Positions 57,448 to 64,000 of a DNA stretch of 64,000 nucleotides are shown here, one piece after another. The stretch's first letter is position 1. Each line of letters opens with the position of its first letter. The DNA lies in NCBI GenBank assembly GCA_021777105.1, contig JAIQZQ010000004.1:34451-98450 (forward strand). The letters run 5' to 3'. This stretch comes from Candidatus Anammoxibacter sp. Lineage in GTDB: Bacteria; Planctomycetota; Brocadiia; Brocadiales; Anammoxibacteraceae. The translations under genes and the position numbers were made by a program. The notes under the pieces are model-generated. The model was not told where the DNA came from. It saw nothing but the letters and a program-made list of their open reading frames with translations, and did not search any database.

Positions 57448-59205
57448 TTATTCTTTTTTCCATCGTTTTATCACATCGTCAAAGGATATATCTTTCCAAT
57501 CCTCTTTCCATTCATTATGAAACTTTATACTTTCTGATTTCGGTTCAGGATTTGGCCTTTCCATTTTTACAATTGCTGGCATTGGTGTAGCATCTCCAAC
57601 AACTAAACATTCACCTGCTGATAATGTTGGGAGAATATCTGTTATTGAAATAGCATTATTTGGTAATAAATTTTTGATGTAATTCTGGTCATTAATATTT
57701 GTTAATCTTAATGCGACAAAATTATTACATTGTGAAAAAATAGTGTCCGATACTTCGGATGGTCTTTGACTAACAACCATTAAGCTCAAACCGTATTTTC
57801 TTCCTTCTTTGGCAATTCTTTCAATTGATTTTTTAGACGCTTTATATTCTGCGCCACCTGATTTAGGTATATAATTATGTGCTTCTTCGCATACAATCAT
57901 AAACGGAATATCATTTTTCTCATTATTTGAGTGTTTGAGTTTTGAATAATGAAAAGTAAAATCAAATACTAACCGTGAAATAAGGCTAACAGTAATACTT
58001 AAAACTTCAAAAGGAACACCACTTAAATCAATTACAGTAATATTAGATTTGTCTATATATCCTAAAAATTGTTTCAGAATATCTATAAAATCATCAGTAT
58101 CGTATTTTGAACCATCAGCCTTATTGGGTTTTAACAAAAATGATAATCTTTTATCACTAATTTTTGTTTCCAATCTTGAAATAAATCTATTAAATTCACC
58201 GTTAAAAGCTCCATTACTTGCCTTTGTAGCTTTTGCGGTTGATGGTGTAATAAAATCTAAAATCTTATCAAAGTATTCTGTCCTTTCATCAATTAATGAA
58301 CCATCACTTAATTTTGGTTTTTGTTCTTCATTCTCAATTTTATTTATAACTTCATTGTTCATATTGTAAATGTAGTTATAAACTTCTGCTATGCTAAAGT
58401 ACACAGGTGTGTCGTAAGTAATATTATGTAATGTTGGGTTATGCTTTTCCTTATTTACGATAACCGATTTTTTAAATTGGGATACTTGATTATGTGAATT
58501 TTGTTCATTACTCTCAATAAACATTGCTTCCAACTCTTCTGAATTCATTAACCAATAAGGAAGTTTTAATTTATCTACATCAAGAATGTTTAAATTAAAT
58601 TTTTCTTCATCTTCTATTGTAAATGCAGACTTATATTCGGAATGAATATCAAAGATTATAATATGAGGGTTTTTAAGTTGTTCCTTATTTAAGTTTTTCT
58701 TATCAGAGATACCTACGACATCTTGTAATATTTTCGCAACAGAACAAGATTTTCCAGACCCCGTTGAGCCAACAATAGCAATATGTTTACTAAAAAAACT
58801 GTTTCCGTTAATATGGAAAATTATTTTTTTGTTTTGTATTAATTGACCTAATTCAAAAGAGTAAACACTATCTTTATTAAAGATGTTTTTCATAACATAT
58901 TCGTCAATAATGTAAACAAATTCAGTTGGCGAAGGTAAAGATGCACTCCCTTGCTGAAATTGGTTATTAGAAAATATTCCAATAGGTTGTGTACTTATAA
59001 TATATTGTTCGTTTTCATTTACCTTGATGTTTTGAATTACACAAATAACAAAATCCAAATTACCTTCTTTAACCTGTAAGTACTTGCCTATTTGGATTTC
59101 CTTTTTGTTTTCCTCGAAAGATTTATCGTTATCTATTTTTACAAGAATAGAATTCGAAGCACTTTCAATTACGCTACCAATTTTTTTTAGTTTAGTTTCA
59201 TCCAT
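57448..59205 (-). CDS. herA: HerA-like hexameric ATPase (predicted defence system component)
   Basis: 585 aa; Walker A HIAIVGSTGSGKSCSVAKIL, FDIHSEYKSAF, Walker B PFMIVCEEAHNYIPK, VVSQRPSEVSDTIFSQCNNFVALRLTN. Confidence 0.92.
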   Translation of the reverse strand: MDETKLKKIGSVIESASNSILVKIDNDKSFEENKKEIQIGKYLQVKEGNLDFVICVIQNIKVNENEQYIISTQPIGIFSNNQFQQGSASLPSPTEFVYIIDEYVMKNIFNKDSVYSFELGQLIQNKKIIFHINGNSFFSKHIAIVGSTGSGKSCSVAKILQDVVGISDKKNLNKEQLKNPHIIIFDIHSEYKSAFTIEDEEKFNLNILDVDKLKLPYWLMNSEELEAMFIESNEQNSHNQVSQFKKSVIVNKEKHNPTLHNITYDTPVYFSIAEVYNYIYNMNNEVINKIENEEQKPKLSDGSLIDERTEYFDKILDFITPSTAKATKASNGAFNGEFNRFISRLETKISDKRLSFLLKPNKADGSKYDTDDFIDILKQFLGYIDKSNITVIDLSGVPFEVLSITVSLISRLVFDFTFHYSKLKHSNNEKNDIPFMIVCEEAHNYIPKSGGAEYKASKKSIERIAKEGRKYGLSLMVVSQRPSEVSDTIFSQCNNFVALRLTNINDQNYIKNLLPNNAISITDILPTLSAGECLVVGDATPMPAIVKMERPNPEPKSESIKFHNEWKEDWKDISFDDVIKRWKKE

Positions 59206-59217
59206 TATTAAAATCCT

Positions 59218-60549
59218 TTAACCAATATTATTAGTTATACTTAATAAGTATTTAAGCTCTTTAAAATTTGAAACTTCAACTCTTTCAATATTAATGTCTT
59301 GAAAATCCAATTGTTCATTATTGATATTGCCAATCAAAAACAAATCATCACATTTTTTATTATTTATTGCATTTATTGGCTCTGTACCTAATTTAGACAT
59401 TCTCAACCTAAATTCAAACCAATCGTCCTTTATTATTCTTTTAGGTTCTCTTAAAAAATCTTTTTCAAAAAAAGTATTTCCTTTATAACCAGTTGTTACA
59501 GATATCCCTTTTGAATAAAGCCTACTTTCAATATTAGACAATAAATCAAGTTTTGGTGTTTTAAAACAAAATATTGGTGTTTTTGAGTGAAGCTTAATTT
59601 TAAAATGGTATTTATTCAAATAATCAATGATAAAATTAACTATCTCATCTTCAAATTTATCAATGTAATCTGTGTCATAAATAAAATATCTTAATCTATG
59701 ATTTTGTTTTAAATTATCGGATAATTGAGTTCTTCTTGTTTTTAATAATTTCTGATAGCTTAATAGTTCTTTTGTCCATCTTGAAATTGCAACTTTCTTT
59801 GTTTTTTCTAATTGAAAAATGAAGTCCTTTTTTTCAACATTTCTATTGCTTTCATCTTGCTCAATACTTTTATCCGCAATTATTTGAATGGCGTTAGGGT
59901 AAAATAAATCTTCAATATCTTGTTGTGTAAAGCTACTATTCTCTTTTAAGAGTTTTTTTATATCTTCCACTAAATTCTGAAATGATTTGCCAATAATGAA
60001 TTTAAATTTTTTAGGTTTTAAAAATCCTTCGATGTCAATTGACAAAGTCAAATCTGTTTTTGTAGAATAATAATCCTTAATTCTTTTTAAGTCATCTTTG
60101 CTTTTTCTTTCTTTCGAAATTAACACTTCTATATCACTATCATTGGGGGGCATAATTTTTGAAATGTAATTAGAAATATATTTTTGATTTTTGGTTTCAA
60201 GTATATTTTCAATATCAGCTTTATTAATCGTTTTTTTGCCTACAGGTTCATTTGGAAAGTGTGCATAAAGAATATATTGAATGTTTTTATCTTTATTTTC
60301 AGAAAAATGAGCTAACATTTGCAGAAGTGGTTTTGAAATATCCGATATATTAAATGTCTTTTTCGTTTCGTGATATTTACATTGTATTGCTTTTATAGTA
60401 TCTGACGAAATAACATCAATATCTTCAACAATTCCTTCAACTTTTACATTCGTACCATCATCACTATTTAAAAGTTCTTCAAGTGTTTTGTTAAATTGGT
60501 AAACAAATCCTTTAATTGTATGGTCTGCTTCTCTATTCATTGTTTCCAT
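59218..60549 (-). CDS. DUF4297/Cap4-like predicted PD-(D/E)xK nuclease, partner of HerA
   Basis: HTIKGFVYQFNKTLEELLNSDDGTNVKVEGIVEDIDVISSDTIKAIQCKYHETKKTFNISDISKPLLQMLAHF: E...ED...QxK nuclease core; 12 bp upstream of herA. Confidence 0.75.
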   Translation of the reverse strand: METMNREADHTIKGFVYQFNKTLEELLNSDDGTNVKVEGIVEDIDVISSDTIKAIQCKYHETKKTFNISDISKPLLQMLAHFSENKDKNIQYILYAHFPNEPVGKKTINKADIENILETKNQKYISNYISKIMPPNDSDIEVLISKERKSKDDLKRIKDYYSTKTDLTLSIDIEGFLKPKKFKFIIGKSFQNLVEDIKKLLKENSSFTQQDIEDLFYPNAIQIIADKSIEQDESNRNVEKKDFIFQLEKTKKVAISRWTKELLSYQKLLKTRRTQLSDNLKQNHRLRYFIYDTDYIDKFEDEIVNFIIDYLNKYHFKIKLHSKTPIFCFKTPKLDLLSNIESRLYSKGISVTTGYKGNTFFEKDFLREPKRIIKDDWFEFRLRMSKLGTEPINAINNKKCDDLFLIGNINNEQLDFQDINIERVEVSNFKELKYLLSITNNIG

Positions 60550-60557
60550 TTATGTAG

Positions 60558-60687
60558 ATCTAACGTTGCGATCAGGTGCGGCGCACTACCACAGTAAAGA
60601 TTTACGTTTAAATATATAAAATACTTACAATGAAAACATTTGCAAACAAGAAGACTATAGCCGTCACCTGGATTTGCCTTGTTAGAA
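60558..60687 (-). other. attC-like integron recombination site B
   Basis: Minus strand: TTCTAACAAGGCAAATCCAGGTGACGGC...GCGCCGCACCTGATCGCAACGTTAGAT; R' matches GTTRRRY; CAGGTG/CACCTG arm pairing; 9 bp from the next gene's start. Confidence 0.88.
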
Positions 60688-60738
60688 AATAGAATTTTGA
60701 GGGATTCAGGTTTTATCTTCTTATTTTGCTTATATTAT

Positions 60739-60945
60739 TCATTTGTTCGCGTTAAGTTTATCCTCTACACTGTCAATAATATTGCAAATCATTTCTAAGA
60801 TTATAGACAAACCTAATGTGCCATCTTTTGAGAATGACAGCTCATTAACGCTTTGGTTTGTCAAATCGTTTAGAAAAACTGTTAAAGACTTTGCGTATGC
60901 AAGCTCATCCGCTGGATTATTTATGGGTTCTTTAAATTGAAACAT
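60739..60945 (-). CDS. Small acidic protein of unknown function (cassette-borne)
   Basis: 68 aa MFQFKEPINNPADELAYAKSLTVFLNDLTNQSVNELSFSKDGTLGLSIILEMICNIIDSVEDKLNANK; GGAG-like RBS upstream (aaaaggagaaaaacaATG on minus). Confidence 0.6.
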   Translation of the reverse strand: MFQFKEPINNPADELAYAKSLTVFLNDLTNQSVNELSFSKDGTLGLSIILEMICNIIDSVEDKLNANK

Positions 60946-60985
60946 TGTTTTTCTCCTTTTTGATTTACTTATTTGAAAAGGCTTA

Positions 60986-61026
60986 AACGGTTCTTTTAGA
61001 TGATAATATCATCTAAAAGAACCGTT
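60986..61026. promoter_or_regulatory. 41-bp perfect palindrome between divergent genes (candidate operator)
   Basis: AACGGTTCTTTTAGATGATA-A-TATCATCTAAAAGAACCGTT; 20-bp arms, no mismatch. Confidence 0.75.
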
Positions 61027-61059
61027 GTCAATGTTTATCATTTAGTTATAATGAAACTC

Positions 61060-61236
61060 ATGATTAAAAATAAACCAAAAAAGACTGAACGCTATACGCT
61101 ATCAACCACTCCCATAATTATGAATACGCTTCGGGAAGTTGCTGATAAAAATGACCGTTCTCTCAATTGGCAAATTGAAAGAATTTTCAAAGATTGGCTT
61201 ATTGAACACGGTCATCTGAAAAAAGAGACAATTTGA
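61060..61236 (+). CDS. Ribbon-helix-helix (Arc-like) DNA-binding protein
   Basis: MIKNKPKKTERYTLSTTPIIMNTLREVADKNDRSLNWQIERIFKDWLIEHGHLKKETI; start at 61051 or 61060, downstream of the palindrome. Confidence 0.65.
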   Translation: MIKNKPKKTERYTLSTTPIIMNTLREVADKNDRSLNWQIERIFKDWLIEHGHLKKETI

Positions 61237-61972
61237 TTCTTTTTTCTGTATCATAAATCATATCTTCAATTATTTTTAGTAATGCGGAAATTTCGTTTTC
61301 TTCTAATTCTATCTCTCTTCCGTCGTATCTTGCACTAGACCTATTTTCCCTTAATTTATTCAAGGTATCACAATATTTAGAATTAATGTTTCCAAGTTTA
61401 TGGTGCAAATTGTACTGAACGTGAATTCTTTTGTGGTTCATTGACTTATTTTGTTTACTAGGAATTGTTACAATGAAAGCTTTTGCTGCAAGTTCTACCG
61501 AACTAAATGCATTATCTATAAAAGAGTTTAAATTTTTCTGTTTTGCCGCATATTTAGCTGTATCTAGAAATTGTTTCGAAACACGGATGAAATTTTTAGC
61601 ATCTCCTTTATTGTATATGCTGTCAAATGCGAGTATCCATTTATTTCCGAACTTACATAAACTAATATGACAAGCATTTGGATCTTCATCTTCTCTAAGA
61701 TTCAAGTTTTCAATTTTTTCCGTTTCATGTAAATAAATAGGTTCACCTATTTGTTTTTTTACATTTTTTTTTATTTTAGCTTGTACATTAATTTTAACTT
61801 CATCATTAATACGTATTTCATCAGGTTTGCCATCACTATGAAAAATAATTTGGGCCGCTTGCAATGCTAATGGTTTTGGCAGATTCCCTTTTTCCTGTCG
61901 TCTTTTAACTTCTGGTGTTATCCAGATATCCATTGCTTGTTGAAATACTTTTTCATTAAACTCAATTGTCAT
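61199..61972 (-). CDS. Protein with C-terminal HEPN-like domain (cassette-borne)
   Basis: FIDNAFSSVELAAKAFIVTIP...HKRIHVQYNLHHKLGNINSKYCDTLNKLRENRSSARYDGREIELEENEISALLKIIEDMIYDTEKRI resembles HEPN helical bundles. Confidence 0.55.
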   Translation of the reverse strand: MTIEFNEKVFQQAMDIWITPEVKRRQEKGNLPKPLALQAAQIIFHSDGKPDEIRINDEVKINVQAKIKKNVKKQIGEPIYLHETEKIENLNLREDEDPNACHISLCKFGNKWILAFDSIYNKGDAKNFIRVSKQFLDTAKYAAKQKNLNSFIDNAFSSVELAAKAFIVTIPSKQNKSMNHKRIHVQYNLHHKLGNINSKYCDTLNKLRENRSSARYDGREIELEENEISALLKIIEDMIYDTEKRIKLSLFSDDRVQ

Positions 61973-61982
61973 AATAATGAGA

Positions 61983-62112
61983 TGCCAACGACACGATCAG
62001 GGGCGGCGTACTGCCACAATAAAGATTTACGTTAAAATTTATAAAACACTTACAAAGAAAGCAATTTAAAACCGGACGGCAATAGCCGTCACCTGCATTG
62101 GCCTTGTTAGAA
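61983..62112 (-). other. attC-like integron recombination site C
   Basis: Minus strand: TTCTAACAAGGCCAATGCAGGTGACGGC...ACGCCGCCCCTGATCGTGTCGTTGGCA; nearly co-linear with site B including the central loop. Confidence 0.87.
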
Positions 62113-62184
62113 AATAGAATCATAAAAATTGCGTTTTTGTTCAAGGTCAGGCCCTGACCCTTTCCCCTTGTTAGGCAATTCGAT

Positions 62185-62898
62185 TTACGTCCAATTTGGA
62201 AAACTAAACTTACCATCCTTTCGAATCATAATGTTCGCCTTCATTGTATTAGTTGGCACTAAATCGTCGAAAAGTACGGGCATTTTATGCTGCTCTGATG
62301 GAATGGACTTGTTGAGGCTATAACCAGATTTGATCTTTTGTAAGGTCCAAAGTTTGTTTCGTGAACTTCCTTCTGGTGGCTCTGCTACACTTCTGATATT
62401 ACCTTTTAAATAAGTCACTGCATGATCAGAAGACGAACCAATTATTTTTTCTACCTTATCAAGAACACCATTTTCATTTAAATCATCAAAACAAATTATT
62501 AGTCCTACTCCAAGAAGTACACCGTCAATGTCCATTAATACTTCATTTGGTGGAGGCTCTGAAAAAGTAATTGTATATGAAAGCTTTCCTGTTGCAGTGT
62601 CTACATTTGAAATATTGGCTGATTGAAAACTTGTGTCATCTCCTGATCTATCAACAGCCCATAATACAGACACCATAATGTTTTTTGGAGTCGTCGTACC
62701 ATGTTCTGGTATGATTACACCGCTCAGAATGAAATCTTTTGAAGGAATTATCTTTTGCACAAAAGAAAGAGTTTTTGTTATTCCATCTGTGAATGTTCCA
62801 ACACCGCCTATCAAAAGACTAATAACTATAAAAATTGCAACTATTTTGTTATTTTTCAAAGTGTCCAGATACTTATATACTTGGTTTTTTTCTGTCAT
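62185..62898 (-). CDS. Cassette-borne single-TM protein of unknown function
   Basis: 237 aa; N-terminal TM (IVAIFIVISLLIGGVGTFTDGI), beta-rich ectodomain, DLNENGVLD Ca-loop-like motif. Confidence 0.6.
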   Translation of the reverse strand: MTEKNQVYKYLDTLKNNKIVAIFIVISLLIGGVGTFTDGITKTLSFVQKIIPSKDFILSGVIIPEHGTTTPKNIMVSVLWAVDRSGDDTSFQSANISNVDTATGKLSYTITFSEPPPNEVLMDIDGVLLGVGLIICFDDLNENGVLDKVEKIIGSSSDHAVTYLKGNIRSVAEPPEGSSRNKLWTLQKIKSGYSLNKSIPSEQHKMPVLFDDLVPTNTMKANIMIRKDGKFSFPNWT

Positions 62899-62931
62899 AT
62901 CTCTTCTCTAGAAAATAATGAAAAACAAATA

Positions 62932-63042
62932 ACTAACGTTGTGGTAAGCCGCCCGAAGCAGCTAAATAAAATAAATACGAATACTAAAAAACAAATAAAA
63001 AACCGGCAAACTTGAGGGTCGGCTTTAGCGGCCTTGTTGGAA
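62932..63042 (-). other. attC-like integron recombination site D
   Basis: Minus strand: TTCCAACAAGGCCGCTAAAGCCGACCC...GGGCGGCTTACCACAACGTTAGTT; arms TAAAGCCGACCC/GGGCGGCTTA. Confidence 0.82.
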
Positions 63043-63242
63043 ACGAGATACTCAAAAAACATTGACAATCAGAGAAAGCTATGTTTTTACATTTCAACCG
63101 GAAATATCATTTCGATTGCTGCTTTTTTGTTTCAACTTCAATTGATTCTATGATAAATACTTTCATTTTATCAATCTGTTATTGAACAAGTATCTCTTTC
63201 CATTTGTTAACTGTTTTTAGCTTTTGACCTTATTTCTGCCTC

Positions 63243-63330
63243 TTCCAACGTTTCCCGTAACAAGCACGCCCCACAAGTCTATGCAACCTCGGTGCTTTCC
63301 GCATACTTCCACCGAACTGGATGGTTAGAA
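63243..63330 (-). other. attC-like integron recombination site E
   Basis: Minus strand: TTCTAACCATCCAGTTCGG...AAGCACC...GCGTGCTT...AACGTTGGAA; 15 bp downstream of the 63345-63815 stop. Confidence 0.65.
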
Positions 63331-63344
63331 GTAGCGAGTAGGCG

Positions 63345-63815
63345 CTATGATTTTCGTAATTTGGCTAGGTTTTTGCGAGCGTTTTTCACTTGATATCGGT
63401 GACCATGAGAGTCCTCGATATACAAATCGACAAAGTGCATAGGCGTATTTGGCGGGCCTCCGGTAAGATGTTGTTTGTTCCATACGATTTCATGCTTCTG
63501 GCCCTCAGTCAAGTTAATTGATGGCGATCCTGCGATAAATACTACACTCTCATAGTCTCCATTTTCCGTCATCTTTATTAAACTGGCAAGGCCAAGGGGG
63601 CGGCGACCGACGTTGGTCATCAATATGGCTACCTTGGCATGTGTCGTAGAGGACTTGCTGTAGAACGTAGAGTGAGCACTAAGTTTTGTACGATCGCGGC
63701 GCAGATTAATATATGAAACGGCAAGGCTTCCGAGCGCAACCAAGAAACTAAGACCAGATAGAAGCAAGGCTGCAATTGCGATTTCGTTTGTGGAGTAAAG
63801 ACTGATGTTAAACAT
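63345..63815 (-). CDS. Cassette-borne single-TM protein of unknown function
   Basis: 156 aa; N-terminal TM (IAIAALLLSGLSFLVALGSLAVSYI), beta-rich C-terminal region; flanked by attC-like sites. Confidence 0.6.
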   Translation of the reverse strand: MFNISLYSTNEIAIAALLLSGLSFLVALGSLAVSYINLRRDRTKLSAHSTFYSKSSTTHAKVAILMTNVGRRPLGLASLIKMTENGDYESVVFIAGSPSINLTEGQKHEIVWNKQHLTGGPPNTPMHFVDLYIEDSHGHRYQVKNARKNLAKLRKS

Positions 63816-63855
63816 TGTGACTCCTGCGAAAGTTAATAACGATAAATTAATCCTT

Positions 63856-63914
63856 GTTCAACGAAAAAATAACGGGCGGCGTTTTTTGCCGTCCGGTTGA
63901 TTTACTTGTTAGAA
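63856..63914 (-). other. Short attC-like integron recombination site F
   Basis: 59 bp. Minus strand: TTCTAACAAGTAAATCAACCGGACGGC-AAAAAAC-GCCGCCCG...GTTGAAC; plus-strand GTTCAAC fits RYYYAAC. Confidence 0.75.
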
Positions 63915-64000
63915 AAGCTATTCCTCGAATAGTCAATACTTAACGGTTTGTTGTCCAAAACAAATTAACTCGTATTTTAAACAATTTTTCATTTGAAAAC

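Noticed and set aside
1-64000. CRISPR arrays
   Set aside because: No regularly spaced identical repeats with unique spacers seen; the evenly repeated blocks (5.5-6.3 kb) are coding and contiguous.
1-64000. rRNA or tRNA genes
   Set aside because: No recognisable rRNA segments or convincing tRNA cloverleaf seen by eye; a tRNAscan-SE run would be needed to exclude a tRNA.

Overview
64-kb window from a moderately low-GC bacterial chromosome; taxon not determined. It reads as three zones. (1) 0-19.7 kb: a left-truncated cytochrome bd-like/cytochrome c fusion, a YpdA-like reductase, a three-gene secreted/surface locus with a 1,822-aa repeat protein, a radical SAM protein, and a sensory cluster (two receivers, a histidine kinase, two ABC_sub_bind-type proteins). 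(2) 21-50 kb: an anaerobic redox and central-carbon block. It contains a molybdopterin oxidoreductase, TrxB, an aldehyde dehydrogenase, rubrerythrin-like proteins, DsbD, a rubredoxin-glutaredoxin fusion, an Rnf-type operon (C-D-[2 transglutaminase/TPR genes]-G-E-A) ending in an NqrF-like subunit instead of RnfB, citrate synthase and a 2-oxoacid:ferredoxin oxidoreductase. (3) 44.7-64 kb: accessory DNA with REP/MITE-like palindromes, tandem REP-associated transposases (RAYTs), a truncated IS3 element and, from about 57.36 kb to the right edge, a gene-cassette array of a chromosomal integron. Six attC-like sites are visible, with cassette genes on the minus strand and no integrase in the window. 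One cassette carries a predicted two-gene DUF4297-like nuclease + HerA ATPase defence system. Another carries a HEPN-like protein, a ribbon-helix-helix regulator and a 41-bp perfect palindrome. A structured-RNA candidate (multi-helix with a possible pseudoknot) lies at about 20.63-20.73 kb. All calls come from reading the sequence and the supplied ORFs; no database search was run.
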